This document shows, piece after piece, positions 38,642 through 49,640 of a DNA stretch of 64,000 nt. The notes beneath the pieces are model-generated. The model searched no databases and was not told the DNA's origin. It saw only the letters and a list, made by a program, of their open reading frames with translations. The DNA is from Neofusicoccum parvum (Eukaryota; Ascomycota; Dothideomycetes; Botryosphaeriales; Botryosphaeriaceae), in contig CP087218.1 of assembly GCA_020912385.1 (NCBI GenBank), positions 1,798,001-1,862,000 on the forward strand. Direction: 5' to 3'. A program made the translations under genes and the position numbers. Positions within the stretch are counted from its first letter, which is position 1. Every line of letters begins with the position of its first letter.

Positions 38642-40489
38642 ATGACCATGACTGTACCTTCCAGAACCATCTCGTCGCCTCGCAGCATTTTTTTGGTCAT
38701 ATTTGTCGCCCTCCTCGCCTATGCCGTCTACAGAGTTCGCAGAATCGGGTCTCGCCCGGCTGGTCTTCCATTGGGGCCGCCGACAGAAGCGATATGGGGG
38801 AACTTGAAGCAGGCAAGGCTGAGAGAGTCTATGATTGACAACGCAACAGTGCTAAGAAGTACAGTTGCCTGAGTCTCAGCAAGAATATAAATACATCGAA
38901 TGGGCCAAGCATTACGGCCCCGTCTATTCAATCATGAAAGGGCCATATCCATACATCATCGTCAACGAGCCTCACGCCGCCCGAGAGCTTTTTATCAAGC
39001 TTGGCCAGCATACAGCAGCCCGCCCATACATGCCTGTCATGATGATGGCAAGGGCAGGTTACGAGCCCGCACAAATGAGCGGTTCTCCATGGCGCGCTGC
39101 CCGCAAGCAGTGGCACTCAATGCTAAACGTCGGAGCTTCCATCAAATACCTCCCGTACCAGGAGCTGGAAGCGACGAAGCTTATATTCGATGTGGTCAGA
39201 GATCCGAAGAGTTGGGAGATGCATATCCCGCGCTACAGCAATTCCGTCGCAATGACAATGACGACTGGTCATCGCGTAGCGGAGTCAGACGACCCACTGA
39301 TCCAGGAAACTTTGAAGGATTTTGTGAACACTGTCATGTTTGGGTTCCGGAATCACCGGTTGAATTTCTTTCCTTCCATTTTGAACCTTCTGGATACTCT
39401 TTCACCGTTCAAGAAGGAGGCAGTCCAGCTCTCCAAACAGCATCGCGCAATGGCTATCGGACACTACAACAGAGCAAAGAGAGCGAAGCTGCCGTCTTTC
39501 TATGAAGTGATTCAACAGAAGCAGTTGGTGGAAGGGTTCACGGAAGCTGAGGCAGCTGAACTCGGGCAGTCTCTGTTGACAGTAAGCAACCCTCAAAGTA
39601 CCGGTTCTATAAACAGTTACTGATAGTGAGCAGGCCGGTACTGATACCACTGCTAGCTCCCTCCATGGTTGGATTGCAGCTATGGCTGTGTTTCCTGAAG
39701 TGCAGCGCAAGGCCCAAGAAGGTACAAACCAGACAATTTGTTGCACACCCTGCTTCTGTCACTGATACGCCTTAGAAATTGATCGAGTCGTTGGCTCAGA
39801 ACGTATGCCACGAGACGAGGACGCGCCAAATCTGCCTTATGTCCGACAGGTTATCCAAGAGTGAGTCATCATATCCCATTCTTTAAGAAAGGCAGTGCCA
39901 TTAACTTTGTCTGCGTAGACTGCACCGCTGGATCTCAGTTGTGCCACTGGGGCTTACTCACGCAACCTCGTCGCCACTGAGGTGGCGAGGGTGGATGCTT
40001 CCTGAGGGTACAGGGCTGATATACAATACCTTTGCCATTCACAACGACCCGAATATCTATCCAGAACCGCGCGTGTTCAAGCCTGAGAGATGGGAGGGCA
40101 AACTCGAAAAGGCGTCAGAGGACTCTCTTGGTGCCAAGAGCGAACTTCTCACATTCGGCGCAGGGCGCAGGATCTGTCCAGGACAGCATCTAGCCGAAAG
40201 AAATCTTTTCCTTGGAATCTCGGGTTGGCTTTGGGCGTTCAACACGATCAAGGCGAAGGATCAACTTGGGAATGAGATCCCCATTGATATCAACAGCTAT
40301 AAGCCAGGTTTGGTTAGTATGCTTCAGCCCTTCAAAGTCTCGATCAAGCCGCGGAATGAGGATAGGGCAAGGCTGGTTCAAGAGACTTGGATGGACTTGA
40401 GGAGTGAGCTACTGGACGAGAACGAGCAGTGGAAAAAGGTTCCACAAGGGGTTGACCTACTGATGATGAAAATGAAGCCCCGGGACTGA
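38642..40489 (+). CDS. Cytochrome P450 monooxygenase (microsomal)
   Basis: Five exons, 38642-38812, 38865-39581, 39634-39721, 39776-39860 and 39919-40489, give 543 aa. The first intron has a GC-AG border (CAG|GCAAGG) with a CTAAG branch site; without allowing GC donors the gene would be split in two. The N-terminus has a membrane anchor (SIFLVIFVALLAYAVY) and a basic, Pro-rich hinge (RPAGLPLGPPTEAIWGNLKQ). The I-helix AGTDTT is at 297-302, the ExxR is ELHR, followed by FKPERW, and the heme loop FGAGRRICPG has Cys440. All catalytic landmarks are intact. The PTEAIWGNL...EWAKHYGPV pattern resembles fungal secondary-metabolism P450s such as those acting on sterigmatocystin-like or alkyl substrates, but substrate cannot be read from sequence. 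It is convergent with a FAD monooxygenase. Confidence 0.92.
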
Positions 40490-40898
40490 AGAGAAGCTTC
40501 TACTGTTCCAGCTTAGGCTCAAAGAAATGGAATTCCGAGAAGTAGAAGAGAAATCACGCAGATAATACGGACGCAAAAAGCAAATGATGTATTGACATGC
40601 GATGCTCTACATGTGTTCTGTGATGTCTGCGCCAGCAACCAGATGTGGAACTTGTGCGGGACTTGGCGTGGTGAGCCACAATCGCTAGAACAGTTGATCC
40701 AAGATAACACCATGCATCCTATATTAGTTCCACCTTCACTTTCCACTTCTTTTCCTGCTTTCCATGCAAAGAACCCATAAGCCCGCGCGTCTCCTACCGA
40801 ACTAACTGAAGAGAAAACTTGATCCAGAATCTATAAAACATATTAAACTTACCTTACCACTTGAACATTTACCCCAAATCAATATCCTTCCACCTCGC
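40490..40898. other. Intergenic between convergent P450 and FAD monooxygenase
   Basis: 409 bp with both 3' UTRs, AT-richer than either gene's 3' coding end. Nothing else is seen. Confidence 0.55.
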
Positions 40899-43520
40899 TC
40901 ACTCATCGCCCCTCCCCTGCAGATTCGCCTCCTGCGCCCAAACCCCCTCCCTCCAGTACCACAGCCCCGCGTACGTCGCCCCGGGCCCGACCACAACCTG
41001 CCCGACGACAACCGCCCCCGCCGCCACCAGCGCCTGCTTCGTCGTCGCGAACCCAATCCGCCGCAGCTCATACACCGTGTACAGACACCACAGCGCGACC
41101 GCCGCTGCCGCGAACGCAAAGTCATACTTCACAAACACAAACACCTGCTCCGCCGCCTCCAGCCCCGCCAACCCCGCCCCACCAGCCAGCGGATTCGGCA
41201 CCGCCAGCACATTCCCAAACGTCACCGTCGGCAGCGCCGCCAGCGCGACGAACGCGCCGACCGCGACGTGCACGCCCGCGCCCGCCCAGAACGCCGCCTT
41301 GTACGCCTCGCGCAGCGGCGCGACGTCGAGCTTCCTGTACACGTCGAAGGCGCCGGGCCGGCCGCCGGCCAGCTCGAGCACAGCCTTGCCGCTGGCCGTC
41401 AGCAGCGCCACCCACAGCGGCACGAACTGCCACGTCGCGAGCAGCGCCTGGTGCGTGTCGGGCGCCGCGTACGGCAGGAAGATGAGCGCGGTCGGGACGG
41501 CGTAGCCGAGGATGGTGGCGGGGAGGATGGCGTGCGCGACGGCGGGAGGGACGGGGCGGCCGACGGCGCGGGTGTGCGCGGTGCGGCTGGTGGTGTGGAC
41601 GTTGAGGAGGAAGTAGAGGGGTGCGATGACGCCGATGCCGTTGAGCTGGTAGGCGAGGCCGAAGAGGAGGGGGAGCGCGGTGGGCGTCAGGCGGTTGGCG
41701 GTGCGGTAGCCTTCGATGGTCCAGATGAGGAGGATGGGGAAGAGGAAGGAGAGGAGGTAGATGAATTGGGTGGGGTGGGATGGGTCGGGGCCGGCGGTGG
41801 AGTCGGCGAAGGCCATGGAGAGCATGGCGAGGAGGGAGTCGAGCGGCGGGATGCCGGTGTAGTGGGTCTTGAGAGGCGCCCCGAGGAAGGATGGCGTTGC
41901 CGTGAACAGGTCTGGGTCGAGCGACATGGCCTTTTTGGCGACGACGAGCAGGCTTGCGAAGACTACGGCGGCGATGGCCTTGGAAATGCTGTTGCCGCCG
42001 AGTGGCTTTGCTGGGAGTTCGTCGTGATACGGCTCGAAGCGGGGCCTCTTGGGCATTGGCAGCATCGGCAGCCGCCTTCCTCCGAGAGCTCCGTTGGCAA
42101 ACATTTCCAGTGTGCCTTCCATGCCCGAGAGTGGGACAATTCGCGTAGCTATGAACTCGAGGAATGGGGTTTCCAAGGCCATGAGCGATTGCTGGTCATG
42201 TCCAGCTTTGACCAGTGTCGAGACTCGTTCGTGCCGCAGGTCCTGTGTCTTCTGGAAAGCGGTGGTGATGTCCTCATTGGACGGGGTTCCCTTTTCGGGC
42301 AACGATTTGAGCATGTTGACAATCTCCGTGGCAAGAGTGGCTGCTGTTTCTATAGCACTGTTGCCCCCCTGGCCCGAGATAGGGTTGAACTATGATAATT
42401 TAGCCATGATCAATGTCTGGAAGGTTGTTGATGATCGGAAGGTCCTACCTTGTGTACTGCATCGCCGATGGTGGTAATTCTCCCGAAGTGCCATTTGGTG
42501 GTGACAAACTCCGGGAGGGCTGTCAAGATTGCCGACATGTTGTTCTTGTAGAGATCTCCGAATTTGACAGTCTCTGTGATAGAGTCGTCCCAGTACTTCT
42601 CTGCCAAGGCTTTCTCCTCCTCCTTGGTGAACCGGCGGGGGATCTCATTTTCCATGCCGTGAAGGGTTCTCTCGTTCTTAGCGAACAAAAACCAGTAGAT
42701 ACGACCTTCAGGTCCATCGACCACAAGGTAGCTATGATTGTGGTGCATCACCGAATGCGACGATGACCTGATGAAACCAGGCACGGGGCTCGAAATGCCA
42801 AACATGCAGGTGTAGTCACAAGGAGTATCTTTGATCATCAGTTGCAATGACGGTGGAGATTTGCACGGCTTTCCTTTTGCTTACCTGTCTGGTCGGACTT
42901 GGGAAAGTAGCCTGGGGATAGCTCGTCGCCCAAGCGCCACATCTCTTTCCTCACCTGACTGTGTACGCCATCCGCACCAACCAAGATATCTCCAGTGTAG
43001 ACCGAGCCGTCCTTGGTCGTGACTTCGACACCAGTCGGTAATGGCTTAATAGAAGCCACTCGTCTATCGACAATGACTTTCGATTTGTCTTTTAGGTGGT
43101 CATAGAGAACCTGGATCGCCATTTGACGATCAACGAAGACGGGATCATAGCCATGCCTGTAGCGCATCAGGGTCAGCACCCGTCGATCCTCGAGTTGATT
43201 TTCTCAAGACCCACTAACCTGGCAATGAAGTGTTCCCCAGCATGCTCGAGTTTATCCAGAGTCACTCCTCCAGGTCCCTTGAAAAACAACTCAGTCATGC
43301 CCACGTCGAGCTTCGCCCGAATGTCGTCGAAGCACCCGATTTGGTCGAGAATGCGGCATCCGTTTGGGAAGAAGCCGATGCTTGCTCCCACTTGGGGAGC
43401 GATTTCAGGATAGGCCTCTAGAACGAGGAAATCGATTCCCAGCTGCTCGAGCATGTTCGCCAGAGACAAACCAGCTATGGAGCCACCCGCTATGAGGACT
43501 TTGAAGTTGTGAGCCGCCAT
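40899..43520 (-). CDS. FAD-dependent monooxygenase (PaxM-like) fused to a multi-pass membrane domain
   Basis: Four exons on the minus strand: 43520-43219, 43156-42885, 42828-42449 and 42389-40899, giving 814 aa. The N-terminal half is a group A flavoprotein hydroxylase/epoxidase: [19 protein letters not shown] (dinucleotide fold), [33 protein letters not shown] (DG motif) and [20 protein letters not shown] (FAD ribityl site). After about residue 450 the protein becomes strongly hydrophobic with roughly eight predicted transmembrane segments, for example [39 protein letters not shown] and [15 protein letters not shown]. The whole membrane part lies in the last exon with the FAD-domain end and has no stop between, so the fusion is genuine in this sequence. 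That exon is much more GC-rich than exons 1-3. PaxM relatives epoxidise prenyl chains in meroterpenoid and indole-diterpene pathways; the membrane domain's role is unknown to me. Confidence 0.88.
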
Positions 43521-44852
43521 GCTGGATTAAGGCGAAGAAAGGATGCTGTGAAAGGTATGCAATGGTGAAGTGTATGTTCTAATTTGAACGCCACAACTTA
43601 GAAAGACGTGACTGAATATATAGAGAAATGGCAGCATATGTATAAGGGTGAAAACAGAGCATCAGGCGGGATCCCATCTTCCGAATGGAGAGACGTAAGA
43701 CTTGCGCACAGTCTGTGTTACGATGGGTTTTTTTCCTAACGCCGGTTTCGACCGGTAACAACCGGGAAAGGCCTCCGCCACGCCACTAGTGTGCAACGAG
43801 GTACAGTTCAGAGCAGCTACTAAGGAATAAGTGGAGAAGTCCAATAGGAGAGAGCATCCTCCGCTAATCTCGTTGCTGATCTTCGGCAGGGATTTATCAG
43901 CGACTGTCTGAGGGTCGGCTCTGGAAGAGTCCGAATCTCCGAGACCGCTGGTTGGAGTTGCTTTGGGTATAAGAACTTCGAGCTATGGTAAGCTTAATTT
44001 GCACACTCTATTTTATGCATACATGTCAAAATGAACTTCAATATCATACAGAGACGTGTTTTTGATTGTATTGCTATGCAAAGGCTCTTCGTAGGATGCA
44101 GCAGGATCTTAGTACAGGTCCAACTTCGAGGGAGTTCCAGACTCATGGGGATGAAAAGGCCCGGGAGAAAGCCGAGTACGACGAGCCTGCCCGAACTTCA
44201 GCTCCACTTATTACGCCGCTCATGGCCGACCAGGGAGGGTTTTATAATCCATCGTATCACCCTCTTACTGCTTGGCGTTCAACACTGAGACCCAGGATTG
44301 TACAAGGCGAGAACGGAGAAGGCGGGGGAATGTGGGTTCAGCTCCGAAGACAAACCGTGATAGTTAAATAGAGCTTAGTAGAGCCGATAGTACTCAAGAA
44401 AGATTGCAACACGGTCTGCCAGCTCCGCAGGTAATGCAGCCAGGGAGGATTGCTGTGCAGTCGCGGACGATGGATCCGCTGGGGGCAAAGAGGAGACCTA
44501 TTTGCCTCAACCGGTGCTATTACACGGTGCGAGAAGTGCGGGTGCTTGACATGATATCGACCTCGGCGAGAGATGAAGCGTGGTGTGGGTGCACTAAGGG
44601 TTCGGAGGCATCTCAACACGGTCACGTGCAGGCCTGGCGCGGCCGCGGCAGCGGGCTTGGCAGCGGAACTACGCAACTGGCAGTGCCTGGAGCTCCAACA
44701 CAACACTTCTTGAGGCTGCCACCGCCCTCCGCCCCATCCTTCCCCACCACCGTCTTCTCTAATACCCATTCAACCTCTCCCGAGCTTCCTGAAGCTCGTC
44801 CGACAGCCCGGTCCAAAGTACCCCGCCAACCCGCACCCGCACCACCTCCACC
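43521..44852. promoter_or_regulatory. Divergent intergenic region, FAD monooxygenase / proteasome alpha-5
   Basis: 1.33 kb between divergent start codons, marking the right edge of the accessory block. It is AT-rich near 43560-44060 and turns C/T-rich before 44853. A 101-codon plus-strand frame at 44066-44371 has soluble, charged, protein-like composition but no recognisable domain, and I do not call it as a gene. Confidence 0.5.
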
Positions 44853-45837
44853 ATGTTCATCGCGCGCTCGGAATACGGTAAGCTCCAGCCGCTCCAGACA
44901 GCTTGCGAACGGCTGCTAACGCGACCGGCGCCGCCCAGATCGGGGTATCAAGTAAGCCTGCCGCCATTGCGTCCCCAACACGAGCTTCCGCTGACGCCCC
45001 GCCAGCACCTTCTCCCCGGAAGGTCGTCTGTTCCAGGTCGAATACTCGCTCGAGGCCATCAAGCTCGGTTCGACCGCGATAGGCGTACGTCCCCCCATCC
45101 CCCAGCCCCACACAAGACGACCGCGGAAGACCTGACACGCACGCCAGGTGGCGACGGGCGAGGGTGTGATCCTGGGCGTGGAGAAGCGCGTCACCAGCAC
45201 GCTGCTCGAGACGTCGTCGGTGGAGAAGATTGTCGAGATCGACCGGCACATCGGGTGCGCGATGAGCGGCCTGCAGGCCGACGCGCGCAGCATGATCGAG
45301 CACGCCCGCGTCGAGAGCCAGAACCACGCCTTCCACTACAACGAGCCGCTGCGCGTCGAGAGCTGCACCCAGGCCATCTGCGACCTGGCCCTGCGCTTCG
45401 GCGAGGGCGCCGAGGGCGAGGAGAGCATCATGAGCCGCCCCTTCGGCGTCGCCCTGCTGATCGCCGGCTACGACGAGGACGGCCCCAGCCTGTGAGTGTT
45501 TTTTTTGGGTGGTGGAGTTTCCCGCACGCACCGTGCTAACCACCGGTAACCGCACTGCAGCTACCACGCCGAGCCGTCGGGCACGTTCTACAGATACGAC
45601 GCCAAGGCCATAGGATCGGGTTCGGAGGGCGCGCAGGCCGAGCTGCAGAACGAATTCCACAAGTCGCTGACGCTGCCCGAGGCTGAGGTGCTGGTGCTGA
45701 AGACGTTGAAGCAGGTCATGGAGGAGAAGCTGGATTCCAAGAACGTGCAGCTGGCCAGCGTCACCAAGGACAAGGGCTTCCGGATCTACACGGATGAGGA
45801 GATGGCCGAGGTCGTCGGCAGGTTACCTACGAACTGA
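44853..45837 (+). CDS. PUP2: 20S proteasome subunit alpha-5
   Basis: Five exons, 44853-44877, 44939-44951, 45006-45084, 45148-45491 and 45561-45837 (25+13+79+344+277 nt), give 245 aa. The second exon is only 13 nt; including it is needed to restore the alpha-subunit signature [19 protein letters not shown]. The rest matches alpha-5 very closely: [42 protein letters not shown], the class-defining [20 protein letters not shown], and [19 protein letters not shown]. Role: part of the outer alpha ring that gates the proteolytic chamber and docks the 19S regulator. Like other alpha subunits it has no catalytic Thr. I did not find a consensus proteasome promoter element in the 150 bp upstream. It is convergent with the complex III subunit gene. 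Confidence 0.97.
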
Positions 45838-46245
45838 GACGGGGCATGATTGGACGAGGACCAGGCGTTTGCTGTAGCATAAGAGCGGCAAAATTAGAAA
45901 TGTTGGCATGACGGAAGGTCAATGATGATCTAATGAATTTGCTGCGCATCGGCCAGAAAGAGTGTCTGGTTATTCACAAGCACCCCATGCATGACGCTTC
46001 AGCCAGAGAGATGGCCAAGCGGTGTGCACGACAGCAGCCCGAAGCAGACGTGACGCAAGGAAAGTCTATTCGTCGGAAGCCGGACGACAGGTATTGTACA
46101 GCCCACTGAACGTCTATAGTACAGCAGTTGTCCTGGCGGGCACAGAAGCTCTTTCATCTCATTCCTCTACCCACGCTAAACCACATTCCCCCATATCTCC
46201 ACTCTCCAAGTCTAGCAACATCCTGCATCGTTCCAGAGAATGCGC
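45838..46245. other. Intergenic between convergent PUP2 and QCR10
   Basis: 408 bp of 3' flanks. A TGGCCAAGCGG near 46012 resembles a tRNA A box, but no B box or cloverleaf follows. Nothing else is seen. Confidence 0.5.
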
Positions 46246-46739
46246 TTAGAAGGGGTTGTCCTCGGGGGCGATCTTGACGTCGAAGTAGTCGTGGAGACCG
46301 GGGATCTTCTTGGTGACGTCCTCGCGCACGCGGGGCACCTCGGCGAAGAAGAAGAGGGCGAAGACGCCGGCGGCGACGCCGAAGCCGGCGGCGGTGGTGC
46401 CGCTGTTGTGATTTCCGACTGCGTCAGCAATGGCGTTCCCGTTTCTCTCGAGGCGCTCTCCAGCCTCCCCCCCAATCATCCCGGCATCCAATTCGGCCGG
46501 CCCACCAGGTGCGAGCGGGGCGGTGGGGTGTAGACGTACAACTTGGCGGCGCGGCTAAGGCTGATGCCGTGGAAGTGCGGCGCGGTCTCGTACCTGCTCG
46601 CCGGGGGGAACATGTCGTCAGCGCTCGCGGGTCTGTGGAGGTGCAATTGTCCGCTGGGACGGCAGGGGGCTCAGACGCACTTGGGGCCGAAGGGCGACTT
46701 GTAGGTGCTGTAGCCGGGACGGACGGCCCACGGCTGCAT
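46246..46739 (-). CDS. QCR10: Cytochrome bc1 complex subunit 10 (Qcr10)
   Basis: Three exons on the minus strand, 46739-46681, 46593-46540 and 46402-46246 (59+54+157 nt), give 89 aa. The last exon is the clearest part: a single membrane helix (GFGVAAGVFALFFFAEVPRV) followed by DVTKKIPGLHDYF and the terminal ED NPF found in fungal Qcr10. Upstream exons supply YSTYKSPFGPK-YETAPHFHGISLS, also family-typical. The acceptor at 46403 was chosen because the nearer one (46419) breaks the frame. Qcr10 is a small, late-assembling subunit of respiratory complex III in the inner mitochondrial membrane. The start could instead be an ATG just before a GTACGC donor near 46862, with a one-codon first exon; both give nearly the same protein. 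Confidence 0.82.
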
Positions 46740-49043
46740 GCCGCGGGCACCGGTGTGCTGGAGGTCTGGCCGCGTCGACTGTGTTTTGCGGGTTGCTTCC
46801 GGTCAGCGGGGCTGCTCTGCTTTCGCTCGTGGCAGGGCGGGGCCATTGCGGCGCGTACCATTGTGGGTGCGTGGTCTCTGCGTGGGAGGGCTACGGAGAG
46901 CTGGGTGGTTGTCGGGGTGGGTGGACGGAGATGCGCAAAGGTGATGTTGAGGTTGCTGGAGCTTGGCCCGCGCGCCCGATCGGGTGCAGCCGGCCAATGA
47001 GCGGCCCGAAGTTGCACAGCCAAAAAGAAGACATTTTTTCGGTTTTCGCGTCTGCCCTTCCGTCCTCCCTTCCAACACACTCCACCACGCAGTTTCGACA
47101 CCTCCGGAGGCCCGATCATGGGCAGGCTGGGCTCAATGGCGACGATGAGAGCCGCTTGTCTGATGATGCAACGAGGATGATGAGCCTCAGCACATGATTA
47201 GCACTCGGCGTCGCACGTGTCGACCCGCCCACTTTGCAGCGTTACAGCAGCAAAGGCACCTGGCTTACTCACCATTCAGGCAGCGTTGTAGAGGCTAGCT
47301 GTGTTGTGTGCTGGTCTGATGACCGCGCAGGCATCGCAAGCGTTGCAACCGTGGCGGCAGGTCTTCATGCCCGACAGACAGAATCAACCGCGTAAGGTAT
47401 GCAGCTTATTCATTTCTTCTCTCTGCGCACACCCATCTTTCATGATGACACACTTTACTCAGCTCACTCCGAGTCAATCTATGCGGATAACTACTCCAAT
47501 CCAATTGTTCCTTCTGATACCTACCTCTACGCACTATTTTTCCGAGCTCGCTTCAGATCTCAGTAACTGACGTCAGTCAAAGTGTTTAGGATAAGCAATC
47601 TACTGTAGAAGATGCCGCGGGCACTGTCATTCGCCGTTCAGACGGTTGGGAAACGGGACGGCCGTTAGTGGGGGAAAGTTCCGTTGGCAGATGCAGCCTT
47701 AAGAAAAAGAAATACACATATTTCCAGCACGTCAACTGCTCGCCCCTATTGCCTCCTGTCGCGGCCCCTGAGTTTGTCATGGATGAGTGATGCGGTCCTA
47801 TGCATCAGCAAGTGGTGGTGTGACGCAGCATCTGTGCAGGCGATCTTCTGCTGCCATGGCCACGAACGGAAGCACTGAATGCGGCAATTCACGGTCTGCT
47901 CCATCTTTTGGCCCGCTGGGGCCGCGGACGCTTACTCCGCGATGCATGCATGGGGTGCGTCCCTAGGGCGGGCTTATCAAGGCGATGATGCGACACCAAA
48001 AGCAAGATCTCCTGCTCCAGGCGGGCCGCATGTGACCGTCCAAGAACCAGGAAAGCGGGCGGCTAATGCAGAATCTCGCGGCGCACATTGGCCTGGCTGG
48101 GCTGCGGCGCTGCAGAACACCGCATCTGCCCCGCGACGATGAACGGGCGGGAGGGGTGGGCGTGGGCGCGGCTAGCACGGCGCGTGGGAGACGGCGGACA
48201 AGGACGCTGCTGAGGCCTTTCATATGCCGCTCTTGGACATGCGCTCAACCGACGCCGTCCTCCGCACCCGCATCTGCCTCTGCCTCTGCCTCGCGCTCCG
48301 CCTCGGGCCTCTCTGATCGCACGCGCATGCGGCCAGCGCTGGGGAAGTGATCCTGCTCAGCTGATCGCAGGGTCTCGCTCGTCGCTCGTCGCTCGGCAGT
48401 CGGCGACGCGGCGCGCAGGGCGGGCGTGGCCTATCAGATCGCGGCCATTATCCGATTCCCTCCGCGCTTCAGACGTCAAGGCGACCCAAATCCACCGCCC
48501 CGTTCTCCGCAGTCGCGCACCACCCCGCAGTCCTCTCCGCGAAACAGCCTCCCGCTGCACAGAGAAGCCTCACGACGCCCCTCTGCACCGCTGCTGCCCA
48601 CCGCGCCGCGCCCCCGCCGCGCCTGCTCCTGCGCACAGCCCCCAGCTCCGGCCAGCGCCAATCCCGACTTCCGCCGAGCCACCACCGCCCCGATCGTGAA
48701 CACCCTGCCGGCCACCCTTCATGACTCGGCTGCGCCGCTGCTCATAACCCAGAGAGTCCGCCACCGCGCACCACCGGAGGAGACACTGCTCCTTTGAGCC
48801 TGCCCGCCTATTGAATCCGCCCGTCCTGCGTCCTGCCGCCCAGCCTGCGTCCGACCAGACCGGCACCACGCGGCGCAGCGCCGGCCAGTCAACCTCCGCC
48901 CGGCTCCTCCAGACAAAACCCACAGCTCACCAACGTCACCGCTCGCCCGCCCGTATAACTACCCGCCTCACATCTCCCGCCGTCGGAGCCGCCGCACCAC
49001 CACCCTCGCCTCCTCCGACGTCGCTCGCCACCCCACGCCCACC
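46740..49043. other. Divergent intergenic region, no gene seen
   Basis: 2.3 kb between QCR10 and the next plus-strand gene. It includes a short TGCCTC repeat (about 48278-48297), a CCAAT on the plus strand near 46993 within reach of QCR10, and a C-rich 250-bp leader before 49044. Overlapping frames on both strands are low-complexity Pro/Ser/Arg and are treated as composition artefacts. Confidence 0.5.
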
Positions 49044-49640
49044 ATGCCGACCAACGCGAACCGGCCCTTCCTCTCCAACTTCCTCGCCGCCTTCCGCGCG
49101 CAGTCCGCCTTCCAAAGCGCCGCACCCTCTCCGCCTCCGTCCAGCAAGCCCGCCTCACAATCCGTCCAGCAAGCCGCCTACTCGACATCGACGTCATCGG
49201 CCACACCTCCCTACGACGCCGCCCGGACAGCCAAACCCAGCACCACCAACCCGGCCGCCCACAGCGCCACCGCCGCCCAGTCACAAACACCCTTCTCGCC
49301 ATCCCGCTCGAACCCCACCGCCATGCCCTACGCCAAGTCGCCCGGCTCCCCCGGCGGCCCGGCGTCGCCCTCGTCGCCGCCGCAGCCGTCCAGCACCGCC
49401 GGCTACCCCATCCCCTCGGCGTCGTCGCGCCACCGCCGCGGCTCCGACAGCAGCTCCGACGGCGGCTTCCGCGAGCGCACCGGCAGCGCGGGCAACGGCG
49501 CCGGCGCCGGCGCCGCCATGCCCGAGAAGTGGTACATCGGCGGCCGGACGCCCGGCGGCGAGGAGCGGTTCTACAAGCTGGGCATGGTGCGGCGGATGCG
49601 GAGCAGCGATCGGCTGAGCTTGGATCGGCTGAGTCTGTGA
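49044..49640 (+). CDS. Unrecognised Ser/Pro/Ala-rich small protein with ordered C-terminus
   Basis: An intronless 198-codon frame from the ATG at 49044 (CACC ATG context). The N-terminus starts MPTNANRPFLSNFLAAFRAQ, an amphipathic helix candidate. Residues 25-155 are disordered and rich in Ser, Pro, Ala, Thr and Gly. The last 45 residues are different: PEKWYIGGRTPGGEERFYKL then GMVRRMRSSDRLSLDRLSL, with an aromatic block and an imperfect SSDRLSLDRLSL duplication. The contrast suggests a conserved C-terminal motif that carries the function, and I have an impression of similar tails in other Pezizomycotina but cannot name a family. RxxS/DRLSL sites look like possible kinase targets (inference). 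Confidence 0.7.
   Translation: MPTNANRPFLSNFLAAFRAQSAFQSAAPSPPPSSKPASQSVQQAAYSTSTSSATPPYDAARTAKPSTTNPAAHSATAAQSQTPFSPSRSNPTAMPYAKSPGSPGGPASPSSPPQPSSTAGYPIPSASSRHRRGSDSSSDGGFRERTGSAGNGAGAGAAMPEKWYIGGRTPGGEERFYKLGMVRRMRSSDRLSLDRLSL

Noticed and set aside
38618..38872. 84-residue stand-alone small membrane protein
   Set aside because: It is the first exon of the P450 read through a GC-AG intron; the hinge and anchor fit the P450 exactly.
41268..42395. 375-codon plus-strand frame
   Set aside because: It is antisense to the GC-rich membrane half of the FAD monooxygenase, and its Glu/Gly/Arg/Val composition has no domain.
46012..46090. Possible tRNA (TGGCCAAGCGG resembles an A box)
   Set aside because: There is no matching B box (GGTTCGAAT-type), no acceptor stem pairing, and no cloverleaf can be drawn.
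46419..46491. N-terminus MDAGMIGGEAGERLERNG for the complex III subunit
   Set aside because: It lies in intron sequence. Splicing to the upstream YKSPFGPK and PHFHGIS exons gives the family-typical protein.
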